Made by a program: the position numbers and the translations under genes
Shown here: positions 8,908-16,508 of the stretch, piece after piece
Numbering within the stretch: the stretch's first letter is position 1
Layout of the letters: every line of letters starts with the position of its first letter
From: an uncultured Pseudomonas sp.
Lineage (GTDB): Bacteria; Pseudomonadota; Gammaproteobacteria; Pseudomonadales; Pseudomonadaceae
Assembly: GCA_943912755.1 (NCBI GenBank)
Contig: CALTWF010000048.1
Span: 1-40,339 of the forward strand
Length of the DNA stretch: 40,339 nt
Direction: 5' to 3'
Notes under the pieces: generated by a model
Databases searched by the model: none
Seen by the model: the letters and a program-made list of their open reading frames with translations, nothing else
Told to the model about the DNA's origin: nothing

Positions 8908-10185
8908 ATGCCGTTCTCCCGACGTAACCTCGTACTGGTGCTGCTGATGAGCGTGATGGTCATCAGCGTGCTGGATAAAAGCATCTTCGCCTTCGCCGGC
9001 GCACAGATCATCGAAGAGCTGAAGCTGACACCGGCCGAGTTCGGCTTTATCGGCAGTGCGTTCTTCTTCCTGTATTCGCTGTCCGGCGTCGCCGTGGGCT
9101 TCCTCGCCAACCGCTTTCCCAGCCGCTGGATCCTGGTGGGCATGTCGCTGGTGTGGATGGCGGCGCAGTTGCTGGTCAGCGTCAGCAGCAGCTTCATGGC
9201 CCTGGTTGCCAGCCGCCTGCTGCTCGGCGCCGGCACCGGGCCGGGCACGGCGGTGACCCAGCATGCCTGCTTCAAGTGGTTCGGCCCGACCGAACGGGTG
9301 ATGCCGTCGTCGCTGATCCAGGTGTCGATCATGCTCGGCGCGATCCTCGCCGCCGTCAGCCTGCCGTTCATGATCGCCCAGGTCGGCTGGCGCATGGCCT
9401 ACCTGGGCCTGGCCGTGCTCGGCCTGGTGTGGATGCTGCTGTGGCTGGCGTTCGGCCGCGAAGGCAGCCACGGCGATGCACCGGCCGCCGCCCCCGACGG
9501 CTCGCTGCCGGGTTATCGCCGGCTGCTGCTCAACCGCACCTTCCTCTGCATCACCCTGGTCGGCTTCGTCGGCTACCTGCCCAATGCCTTGGTCTACAGT
9601 TGGGTGCCGGTGTACCTGCAAAAAGGCCTCGGCCTGACGCCGATGCAGGCCGGCTATACGGTGATGTGCGTCACCCTCGCGGTGATCCTCTGCAACCTGC
9701 TAGTTTCGGCCCTGTCCCAGCGCGCCCTGAAGCGTGGCGCCTCGGTGCAGCAGGCGATGGTGGCGCTGCCGCTGGCCTGCTGCCTGGTCGCCGGGCTGGC
9801 CTTCGTGCTGATGAGCCAGGCCCACGGCCACCTCGCCGCCACCCTGGCGCTGTATGCCCTGGGCGCGGTGCTGATCAACCTGCTGCCGACCTTCGCCAAC
9901 ACCATCGTCGCCTATATCGCCCCCGAGGCCCGGCGCGGCTCGATGCTGTCGATCCACATCGGCGGCCTGACCAGCGCCGGCATGCTGGCGCCCTGGCTGG
10001 TGGGGCAGATGATCGCCGGCAAGGGCGGTGATATCGCCCATGGCTTCGAGGCGTCGCTGGCGCTGATCGGCGTGGCGATCCTGGTCTCCAGCCTGCTGGG
10101 CCTGTGGCTGGTGCGCCCGGCGCGCACCCGCGAGCAACTGGAAACACTCGAACCGCGCCCGCTCGTGGTGCCACAACCGGGCTGA
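8908..10185 (+). CDS. MFS transporter
   Basis: This 425-residue integral membrane protein has about twelve predicted transmembrane helices in two groups of six, separated by a hydrophilic loop near residues 190-205. The fold signature GFLANRFPSRW between helices 2 and 3 matches the MFS G-x-L-a-D-r-f-G motif A with a substitution. The start is ATG 8908 (MPFSRRNLVL), preceded by TGGAGGAA at the right distance. It resembles carriers for organic anions or small carboxylates (the anion:cation symporter group), though substrate prediction is weak. Its position between the LysR gene and a predicted hydrolase suggests uptake of a conjugated compound that the hydrolase then cleaves. A separate role cannot be ruled out. 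Confidence 0.88.
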   Translation: MPFSRRNLVLVLLMSVMVISVLDKSIFAFAGAQIIEELKLTPAEFGFIGSAFFFLYSLSGVAVGFLANRFPSRWILVGMSLVWMAAQLLVSVSSSFMALVASRLLLGAGTGPGTAVTQHACFKWFGPTERVMPSSLIQVSIMLGAILAAVSLPFMIAQVGWRMAYLGLAVLGLVWMLLWLAFGREGSHGDAPAAAPDGSLPGYRRLLLNRTFLCITLVGFVGYLPNALVYSWVPVYLQKGLGLTPMQAGYTVMCVTLAVILCNLLVSALSQRALKRGASVQQAMVALPLACCLVAGLAFVLMSQAHGHLAATLALYALGAVLINLLPTFANTIVAYIAPEARRGSMLSIHIGGLTSAGMLAPWLVGQMIAGKGGDIAHGFEASLALIGVAILVSSLLGLWLVRPARTREQLETLEPRPLVVPQPG

Positions 10186-10290
10186 CCTGCGGCCCGCGCG
10201 GCCTTTTCCCCTTCGATCCTCCCCTGCGGGCCAGCCTTGTGCGCTGGCCTGCCGGGCACCCTCGTCCCGCGAAAAATGACTGGAGCCGTC

Positions 10291-11373
10291 ATGACTGCCG
10301 CTGCCTGTTTCTCCCAGACCTATGCCCAAGCCCGGCAACGCTTTCTCGAGGCCTGCGCCGACCTTGCCCTGCCCGTCGAGTCGCACCTGCATCCGCTGGC
10401 GGGTGCCGAGGGCGAGCAACTGGCGGTGGACGTGGCCCGCAGCGGCCCGGCCGATGCCGAGCATGTCCTGCTGATCACCAGCGGCTGCCATGGGGTCGAG
10501 GGTTTCTGCGGCTCGGCGGTGCAGATCGCCCTGCTGCGCGACCCGGCATTCCAGCGCCTGGCGGCCGAGGCGCGCTGTGCGGTGGTCTACCTGCATGCGG
10601 CGAACCCCTACGGCTTCTCCTGGCTGCGCCGCTGGACCCACGAGAACGTCGACCTGAACCGCAACTTCCGCGATTTCAGCCAGCCACGCGGGCACAACCC
10701 GGACTATGCCGAAGTGCACCCGGTGATGGTGCCCAAGCGCTGGCCGGCCGGCCTTGGCAACCGCCTGCGGCTGTATTCGTTCCTGTTGCGCAAGGGCCGC
10801 AAGCGCCTGCAGAAAGCCATATCCGGCGGCCAGTTCAGCCACCCCGACGGGCTGTTCTACACCGGCGTGACGCCGACCTGGAGCAACCATACGGTGCGCC
10901 AGGTGGTGCGCCGCCATGGCAGCGACTGCGCGCACCTGGTGTGGCTGGATATCCACACCGGGCTGGGGCCGAAAGGCCATGGCGAGCGCATCTATTCCGG
11001 CCCCGGCGACTCGCCGATGCTGACCCGCGCCCGGCGCTGGTGGGGCAACGAGGTGCGTTCGTCGCAGGATGGCCAGTCGGTATCGGTGCCGCTGACCGGG
11101 CTGATGGTCTACAGCGCCCTGGAAGAATGCTCGCCGGCGCAGTTCACCGGGCTGACCCTGGAGTACGGCACCCTGCCGGGCCAGCAGGTGCTCGACGCGC
11201 TGCGCGCCGAACAGTGGCTGCACAACAATCCCCAGGCCGGGGCCGCGCAGCGCAAGCGCATCAAGCGCCAGTTGCGGGATGCCTTCTACGTCGACGAGCC
11301 GCAGTGGAAGGACGATGTGCTGCGCCAGGGCCGCGAGGTGGCGGAGCAGGCCCTGCGCGGCCTGATGGCCTAG
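10291..11373 (+). CDS. DUF2817 family protein, predicted M14-like zinc hydrolase
   Basis: The 360-residue protein shows the zinc-carboxypeptidase/aspartoacylase-like pattern of DUF2817. SGCHGVEGFCGSAVQ supplies the His and Glu metal ligands near residue 70, HAANPYGFSWLRRWTHENVD with LNRNF follows, and WLDIHTGLGP supplies the third ligand. A late Glu in TLEYGT is the likely general base. No signal peptide is visible, so it is probably cytoplasmic. The start at ATG 10291 has GGAG seven bases upstream, and weaker in-frame starts lie further 5'. It follows the MFS gene by 105 bp, suggesting that the carrier imports an amide- or acyl-linked compound which this enzyme hydrolyses. Its stop codon overlaps that of the convergent cyclase gene by 3-4 bases, leaving no room for a terminator. 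Confidence 0.83.
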   Translation: MTAAACFSQTYAQARQRFLEACADLALPVESHLHPLAGAEGEQLAVDVARSGPADAEHVLLITSGCHGVEGFCGSAVQIALLRDPAFQRLAAEARCAVVYLHAANPYGFSWLRRWTHENVDLNRNFRDFSQPRGHNPDYAEVHPVMVPKRWPAGLGNRLRLYSFLLRKGRKRLQKAISGGQFSHPDGLFYTGVTPTWSNHTVRQVVRRHGSDCAHLVWLDIHTGLGPKGHGERIYSGPGDSPMLTRARRWWGNEVRSSQDGQSVSVPLTGLMVYSALEECSPAQFTGLTLEYGTLPGQQVLDALRAEQWLHNNPQAGAAQRKRIKRQLRDAFYVDEPQWKDDVLRQGREVAEQALRGLMA

Positions 11374-12929
11374 GCCACCACGCGGTTGCGCCCGGTCTGC
11401 TTGGCCCGGTAGAGGTTGTCGTCGGCCTGCTTGAGCACCTGGGTGGCGCTGTCCAGCTGCGGGCTACGGCAGGCGATGCCGATGGACAGGGTGATGCGGC
11501 CGACGCCGTCGATGGCCGCGGCTTCGATGCTGGCGCGAATGCGCTCGGCAATGGCCTGGGCGTTGGCCAGGTCGGTGTCCGGCAGCAACAGCACGAACTC
11601 CTCGCCGCCGGCGCGGCAGGCCAGGTCGCCGCTGCGGGAGTGGCGGGCGATGGTTGCCGCCACTTCCTTCAGCGCCAGGTCGCCGGCGTCGTGTCCGAAG
11701 CTGTCGTTGACCCGCTTGAAGAAGTCGATATCCAGCGCCAGTGCGGCGTAGGGCTGCCCGGTCTGGTCGTAGCGGGCGAGGGTGGCGTCCAGCGCGCGGC
11801 GGTTGGCCAGGCCGGTCATCGGGTCGCTCTGCGCCTCTTCGCTGAGCCGGCCGATCTTGCGCTGGATCAGCCGCACGCTGGCGATCAACGCCTGGCGGAT
11901 GGCCGCGGGCTCCTTGTACCAGGCCTTGATCCGGCTCAGTTGGTCGATGGTCTCGGGCTGCGACAGGTGGGTGGCGTTGTCCGCCAGCTGTTGCAGCGGG
12001 CGGGTGATCCAGCGGGCGCCGATCCACAGCAGCAACAGCCCGACGATGCTGGCCGGCAGCAGGTCGAGGAACATGTCGCGCATCAACCGGCCGAGGGTCG
12101 ACAGGGCGATGCTGCGCGGCTGTTGCGCCACCACGGCCCAGTCGGCATTGGCCACCGGCGCGTAGCCGGCCAGCATCGGCACGCCGAGGGAGTTGTCCAT
12201 CGCCATGCTGCCGCTCTCGCCGCGCAGGGCAGCGTCCACCGTGGCGTTGCCATCGAGGACCGAACCGATGCGTTCGGCGTCGGGGTGGTGCAGCAGGCGT
12301 CGGTGCTTGTCGGCGACCAGGGCATAGGTGCCGTCGTGGTGGAAATGGCTGGAAATCAGCGTACTCAGCGCGCTGTCCTGGCGAATGAACACCGCGCCGC
12401 CGATCACCCCGAGAAAGTTGCCGTCGCGGTCGAACACCGGATGGGAGATGAACACCATCATGTGTCCCTTCGACGAGGTGTAGGCATGGCTGACCAGTGG
12501 CTTGCGCTGGGTCACGGCGCGTTGCATCTCTTCGGAATCGAGGCGGCTGCCGACTGCCATCAGACTGTGCGGATGGCTGTGCAGCACGGTGCCCTGGGCA
12601 TCGGTGACCACCAGGGTGTTGAAGTCATCGTCCTGGGCTTGCAGGCGCTCGGCCTCGGCATGCAGCAGGCGCGGGTTGCCGAAGTCCTCGGCCAGTTGCT
12701 GGGCGCTGTAGTCGAGATGGGAATGGGCCGACTTGAGAAAGGCCTCGATGCTTGAGGCGACCTTGGCCGCGTAGGCGTGGTTGGCTTCGAGGGTCGCCTG
12801 GATCAAAGCATCGCGCTGCACGCCGTAGGCCACCGTCAGGCTGTTGGCCAGGGTGGCCAGGGCCGAGAACAGGGCGAAGGCCAGCATCAGGCTGCGCAGG
12901 TCGAGGCGCCAGGAGGAGGGCAGTTTCAT
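11370..12929 (-). CDS. Membrane diguanylate cyclase with dCACHE sensor, HAMP and GGDEF domains
   Basis: The 519-residue protein has transmembrane helix 1 at about 13-32, a periplasmic dCACHE-type sensor at about 35-280 and transmembrane helix 2 at about 285-304. A HAMP-like linker (ARWITRPLQQLADNATHL) starts at 305, and a GGDEF domain spans about 361-519. The active-site motif is GGEEF at 441-445, an active form. The product-inhibition I-site RSGD at 432-435 has the correct five-residue spacing, so the enzyme should make cyclic di-GMP under feedback control in response to a periplasmic ligand. It lies 99 bp downstream of cbcV on the same strand, with a stem-loop between them, so read-through from the choline transporter operon is possible. 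The ligand is unknown. Confidence 0.93.
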   Translation of the reverse strand: MKLPSSWRLDLRSLMLAFALFSALATLANSLTVAYGVQRDALIQATLEANHAYAAKVASSIEAFLKSAHSHLDYSAQQLAEDFGNPRLLHAEAERLQAQDDDFNTLVVTDAQGTVLHSHPHSLMAVGSRLDSEEMQRAVTQRKPLVSHAYTSSKGHMMVFISHPVFDRDGNFLGVIGGAVFIRQDSALSTLISSHFHHDGTYALVADKHRRLLHHPDAERIGSVLDGNATVDAALRGESGSMAMDNSLGVPMLAGYAPVANADWAVVAQQPRSIALSTLGRLMRDMFLDLLPASIVGLLLLWIGARWITRPLQQLADNATHLSQPETIDQLSRIKAWYKEPAAIRQALIASVRLIQRKIGRLSEEAQSDPMTGLANRRALDATLARYDQTGQPYAALALDIDFFKRVNDSFGHDAGDLALKEVAATIARHSRSGDLACRAGGEEFVLLLPDTDLANAQAIAERIRASIEAAAIDGVGRITLSIGIACRSPQLDSATQVLKQADDNLYRAKQTGRNRVVA

Positions 12930-12993
12930 CGCGTGCGGGTCGTCCTGAGAGGGGGCACGCGATTGAGGATAGGCGGGATTTTATGTGTTGTGC

Positions 12994-13026
12994 TTCAGGG
13001 CCGCACCGCAGCGATGAGGCCCTGAA
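12994..13026 (-). terminator. Stem-loop after cbcV, terminator-like without U tract
   Basis: TTCAGGGCC and GGCCCTGAA form a 9-bp perfect stem around a 15-base loop, starting 2 bp after the cbcV stop. On the minus strand no run of T follows, so it may stabilise the transcript 3' end or attenuate it rather than terminate fully before the cyclase gene. Confidence 0.5.
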
Positions 13027-13028
13027 AA

Positions 13029-14204
13029 TCAGCCGTGGTTCTTGCCCAGCAACGCGTGATACAGCTCGCTGTCGCCGAGGATCCCGACCACCTTGTTGTC
13101 GTCCTGCAGCACCAGCTTGTTGCCGGTCTGGTAGCGGATCTGCAGCGCCTCGCGCATGCCGATATTGACGTTGACCAGGGTCGGCTTGCGCCCCAGGTCT
13201 TCCACCGCCTGGCCCGGCGCCCAGTTCTGCAGGTCCAGGCCGTTGCCACCCTGGCGCGCGCCCTTGATCACGCCGTCGGCCAGGTCGAGCCAGGAGTCGC
13301 CACCCGGGTCGATGCACACCGAGCCGTTGACCCGCTTGCACTGGTCCAGGCTGCGCATCAGGCTGCGGCCGCACAGCACGTTGAGCGGGTTGGTGTGGGC
13401 GACGAAAGTGCGCACGTAGTCGTCCGCCGGGTTGAGCACGATCTCTTCCGGCTTGCTGTACTGGATGATCTTGCCGTCCTTCATGATGGCGATGCGGCTG
13501 CCCAGCTTCAGCGCTTCGTCGAGGTCGTGGCTGACGAAGACGATGGTCTTGCTCAGCTTGGTCTGCAACTCCAGCAGTTCGTCCTGCAGGCCCTGGCGGA
13601 TCAGCGGGTCGAGGGCCGAGAAAGGCTCGTCCATCAGCAGGATGTCGGCGTCCATGGCCAGGGCGCGGGCCAGGCCGACGCGCTGCTGCATGCCGCCGGA
13701 CAGCTCGTCGGGCTTCTTGTTGCGCCACTGGGTCAGGCCCACCAGCTCCAGTTTCTCGTCCACCAGCTTGCGCCGTTCCTTCTCGGGGCGGCCCTGCATT
13801 TCCAGGCCGAAGCTGATGTTCTCGCGCACCGTCAGCCAGGGCATCAGGGCGAACTTCTGGAACACCATGGCGATGCGCTGGGTGCGCATCATCTTCAGCT
13901 CCGCCGGGGTGCAGTGGGCGATATCGATGTGCGAGCCTTCGTGCTCGACGAACAGCTTGCCGCGGCTCACCGTGTTGAGGCCGTTGATGCAGCGCAAAAG
14001 GCTCGACTTGCCCGAGCCGGACAGGCCCATCAGCACGCAGATTTCACCCTTGTTGATATCCAGGTTGGCCTTTTCCACGCCGACCACCAGCCCGGTTTTC
14101 TTCAGGATCTGCTCCCGCGAAAGGCCTTGGTCGAGCAGGCTGAGGGCCTCACGCGGTCGATTGGAGAAGATGACGTCTACGTCTTCGAAGCGAATGATGC
14201 TCAT
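13029..14204 (-). CDS. cbcV: CbcV, ATPase subunit of choline/betaine/carnitine ABC transporter
   Basis: This 391-residue ATP-binding subunit is of the ProV/OpuAA quaternary-amine type. The Walker A motif GLSGSGKS is at residues 60-67, the ABC signature is LSGGMQQRVGLARAL and Walker B is ILLMDEPFSALDP. The switch His is in FVSHDLDEAL. The C-terminal third, from about residue 280, looks like a CBS-type regulatory region (...GDSWLDLADGVIKGA ... KLVLQDDNKVVGIL), as in osmosensing OpuA ATPases. It drives uptake through CbcW with substrates delivered by CbcX, and in P. aeruginosa also by orphan binding proteins such as CaiX and BetX. The start overlaps the cbcW stop by 4 bases (ATGA), indicating translational coupling. 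Confidence 0.95.
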   Translation of the reverse strand: MSIIRFEDVDVIFSNRPREALSLLDQGLSREQILKKTGLVVGVEKANLDINKGEICVLMGLSGSGKSSLLRCINGLNTVSRGKLFVEHEGSHIDIAHCTPAELKMMRTQRIAMVFQKFALMPWLTVRENISFGLEMQGRPEKERRKLVDEKLELVGLTQWRNKKPDELSGGMQQRVGLARALAMDADILLMDEPFSALDPLIRQGLQDELLELQTKLSKTIVFVSHDLDEALKLGSRIAIMKDGKIIQYSKPEEIVLNPADDYVRTFVAHTNPLNVLCGRSLMRSLDQCKRVNGSVCIDPGGDSWLDLADGVIKGARQGGNGLDLQNWAPGQAVEDLGRKPTLVNVNIGMREALQIRYQTGNKLVLQDDNKVVGILGDSELYHALLGKNHG

Positions 14205-15046
14205 GCCTCACCCCTTACCTTTACATCGGGTTGTTTGCAGATACGGTCGAGCATGATTGCCAGCAGGACGATCGCCAGCCCGGCCTCGAAGCCCAGGGCG
14301 ATATCGGCGGTGTTCAGTGCGTTGACCACGGGTTTGCCCAGGCCGTCGGCACCCACCAGCGCGGCGATCACCACCATCGACAACGACAGCATGATGCACT
14401 GGGTGACACCGGCCGCGATGCTCGGCATCGCATGGGGCAGTTCGATACGGGACAGCAGTTGCCGGCGCGAGCAGCCAAAGGCCTTGCCGGCGTCGAGCAG
14501 TTCCTGGGGCACGTCGCAGATGCCCAGGTAGGTCAGGCGGATCGGCGCGGCGATGGCGAACACCACCGTGGAGATCAGCCCGGGGACCACGCCCAGCCCG
14601 AACAGGGTCAGGGTCGGGATCAGGTAGACGAAGGTGGGGACCGTCTGCATCAGGTCGAGGACCGGGCGCATGGCGGTGTAGAACATCGGCTTGTGCGCGG
14701 CGACGATGCCCAGCGGCACGCCGATGGCCACGCAAACCAGGGTGGCGAACAGCACCTGGGCCAGGGTCTCCATGGTTTCCTGCCAGTACCCCAGGTTGAG
14801 GATCAGCAGGAACGAGGCCACGCAGAAGGCGGTCAGCGCCCATTTGCGCTGGATCAGGTGCGCGCCCACCGCGATCAGCCCGATGAGGACGAACGGGTTG
14901 AACCAGGTCAGGGCCCCGGTCACGCCGTGGATCATCCATTCCAGCGCCGCGGCAAAGGCATCGAAGTAATTGGCTCCGTGTTGCGTCAGCCATTCAACGA
15001 AGGCCGCGATGTGCTGGCCCAAGGGTATTTTTTGATCGATCAGCAT
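14201..15046 (-). CDS. cbcW: CbcW, permease subunit of choline/betaine/carnitine ABC transporter
   Basis: The 281-residue inner-membrane protein has an N-terminal hydrophilic/amphipathic region (LTQHGANYFDAFAAALEWMI) and about six or seven membrane helices. The binding-protein-dependent permease (EAA) loop is ELLDAGKAFGCSRRQLLSRI-ELP, the contact site for CbcV. MQTVPTFVYLIP is characteristic of ProW/OpuAB proteins. It is the middle gene of cbcXWV. It is separated from cbcX by 69 bp holding a very strong hairpin and overlaps cbcV by 4 bp. The start ATG 15044-15046 (MLIDQKIPLG) agrees with family length. Confidence 0.95.
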   Translation of the reverse strand: MLIDQKIPLGQHIAAFVEWLTQHGANYFDAFAAALEWMIHGVTGALTWFNPFVLIGLIAVGAHLIQRKWALTAFCVASFLLILNLGYWQETMETLAQVLFATLVCVAIGVPLGIVAAHKPMFYTAMRPVLDLMQTVPTFVYLIPTLTLFGLGVVPGLISTVVFAIAAPIRLTYLGICDVPQELLDAGKAFGCSRRQLLSRIELPHAMPSIAAGVTQCIMLSLSMVVIAALVGADGLGKPVVNALNTADIALGFEAGLAIVLLAIMLDRICKQPDVKVRGEA

Positions 15047-15080
15047 GATAGCGAGCGTCCACCTGCAAGGATTCGGAAAC

Positions 15081-15110
15081 CCCCCGCGGCGGTCATGGCC
15101 GCCGCGGGGG
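15081..15110. terminator. Strong GC hairpin between cbcX and cbcW
   Basis: Twelve-base perfect arms CCCCCGCGGCGG (15081-15092) and CCGCCGCGGGGG (15099-15110) flank a 6-base loop, 5 bp after the cbcX stop. No T tract follows on the minus strand. The likely role is protection of the cbcX message 3' end or partial termination, giving more binding protein than permease, as in malE-malF type operons. The role is inferred; the structure itself is certain. Confidence 0.75.
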
Positions 15111-15115
15111 CGTGC

Positions 15116-16063
15116 TTACTGCGTGAGTTTGGCCTTGGCCGTTTCCAGGCCGGGTTTGCCGTCTACGGTCGTGACACCGGCCAGCCAGGTGTCGAGCACC
15201 TGCGGGTTGTTTTTCAGCCATGCCTTGGCGGCGGCATCGGGTTTCATCTTGTCGTCGAGCACGTTGCCCATCAGGGTGCTTTCCATGTCCAGGGTGAAGG
15301 ACAGGTTCTTCAGCAACTGGCCGACGTTGGCGCATTCCTGCACGTAGCCCTTGCGGGTGTTGGTCAGCACGGTGGCCTTGCCGAAGTCGGGGCCGAAGAA
15401 GTCATCGCCGCCGGTGAGGTAGTGCATCTTGAAGCGGGTGTTCATCGGGTGCGGTTCCCAGCCGAGGAACACCACCGCCTTGTCGCGTTTCACCGCGCGG
15501 TCGACCTGCGACAGCATGCCCGCCTCGCTCGACTCGACCACCTTGAAACCGGCGTCCTTCAGGCCGAAGGCGTTCTTGTCGATCATGCTCTGGATGGTGC
15601 GGTTGCCGTCGTTGCCCGGCTCGATGCCGTAGATCTTGCCGTCGAGCTCGCCCTTGAACTTGGCGATATCGGCGAAGTCCTTCAGGCCCTTGTCATACAG
15701 CGCCTGCGGCACGGCGAGGGTGTACTTGGCGTTTTCCAGGTTGGCGCGGACGGTTTCCACGGTGCCGGCATCGCGGTACTGCTTGATGTCGTTTTCCATG
15801 GTCGGCATCCAGTTGCCGAGGAACACGTCCATGTTCTTGCCGTCGGCCAGCGACTTGTAGGTCACCGGGACGGAGATCATGGTGGTGCGGGTCTTGTAGC
15901 CGAGGGATTCGAGGACCGCACTGGTGACGGCGGTGGTGACGGTGATGTCGGTCCAGCCGACATCGGAGAAGTTGACCGTATGACATTGTTCAGGCTCCAC
16001 GGCCTGGGCCAGCGCCGGAATGCTCAGTAGCGCGGCCAGCAACAGCGAGGGTGAACCTTTCAT
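15116..16063 (-). CDS. cbcX: CbcX, periplasmic choline/betaine/carnitine-binding protein
   Basis: This 315-residue exported solute-binding protein is of the OpuAC/ProX type. The signal peptide MKGSPSLLLAALLSIPALAQA is cleaved before VEPEQC. Aromatic-box candidates that bind the trimethylammonium group are the tryptophans in FSDVGWTDI, DVFLGNWMPTM and VFLGWEPHPMN. ATG 16063 has AGGAG eight or nine bases upstream, and the open frame further 5' lacks family features. It is the first gene of cbcXWV and diverges from sdaA across 445 bp. A TATAAA on the minus strand at 16112-16117 is a possible -10 with a poor -35, fitting an activator-dependent promoter. GbdR is the known activator of this operon in P. 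aeruginosa. Confidence 0.95.
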   Translation of the reverse strand: MKGSPSLLLAALLSIPALAQAVEPEQCHTVNFSDVGWTDITVTTAVTSAVLESLGYKTRTTMISVPVTYKSLADGKNMDVFLGNWMPTMENDIKQYRDAGTVETVRANLENAKYTLAVPQALYDKGLKDFADIAKFKGELDGKIYGIEPGNDGNRTIQSMIDKNAFGLKDAGFKVVESSEAGMLSQVDRAVKRDKAVVFLGWEPHPMNTRFKMHYLTGGDDFFGPDFGKATVLTNTRKGYVQECANVGQLLKNLSFTLDMESTLMGNVLDDKMKPDAAAKAWLKNNPQVLDTWLAGVTTVDGKPGLETAKAKLTQ

Positions 16064-16160
16064 GAATGGACTCCTGGGTGTTTTTGTCGGATGTCCCGGG
16101 GACCGCCGTGCTTTATAGGTGCATCGGTCGGTCCTGCTGCCGGACGACAGCGGGACGGGT

Positions 16161-16180
16161 GCCGTGCAATCGAGTCGATA
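16161..16180. promoter_or_regulatory. Motif shared by the cbcX and gbdR upstream regions (copy 1)
   Basis: TGCAATCGAGTCGA at 16165-16178 is repeated exactly at 18205-18218 upstream of gbdR, and the surrounding 20 bases match at 18 positions. It lies about 100 bp upstream of cbcX. Exact 14-bp sharing between two control regions of one regulon suggests a regulator site, perhaps GbdR or a factor common to both. Confidence 0.5.
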
Positions 16181-16220
16181 ACGATCATCCACCAGGGAAA
16201 AACAAACGCCTACAGGGTGC

Positions 16221-16283
16221 GTCGTATCCAGTACAGGCAGGGTCGTATCCAGTGCCGGTGAGGTCGTTTATGGATTCATTGGC
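16221..16283. promoter_or_regulatory. Three tandem 21-bp repeats in the cbcX-sdaA intergenic region, putative GbdR site
   Basis: GTCGTATCCAGT occurs at 16221-16232 and again at 16242-16253. A weaker third copy GTCGTTTATGGA lies at 16263-16274, so all three begin exactly 21 bp apart (two helical turns). Direct repeats of this spacing are typical of AraC-family activators bound on one DNA face. Both flanking units, cbcX and sdaA/sdaB, belong to the GbdR regulon in P. aeruginosa, which makes GbdR the leading candidate. Confidence 0.6.
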
Positions 16284-16508
16284 CCCGATAAACCCTCCTG
16301 GCCGTGCGCCGCGTCGCAAAAAACGGCGCTTTTCGGCCACCCTGGACGGGCGGCGTTGCTGGACAAGAGTGAGTCGGTTGCAGACGTCAGGGGTGTCGCC
16401 AAAAACCTGATGATGCGCGGAATCGGCGGATTGCCGCCCAGTCAGCGTAGCAGCTGTGGCTCCCGTGTCCGGGGGGCGCGCACCTGCCCAATCAGGAGGT
16501 TCGTGGCC

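Noticed and set aside
10104..12755. 883-codon plus-strand open frame over the DUF2817 and cyclase genes
   Set aside because: It is out of frame with or antisense to recognised genes, with Pro/Ala/Gly/Arg-rich translation.
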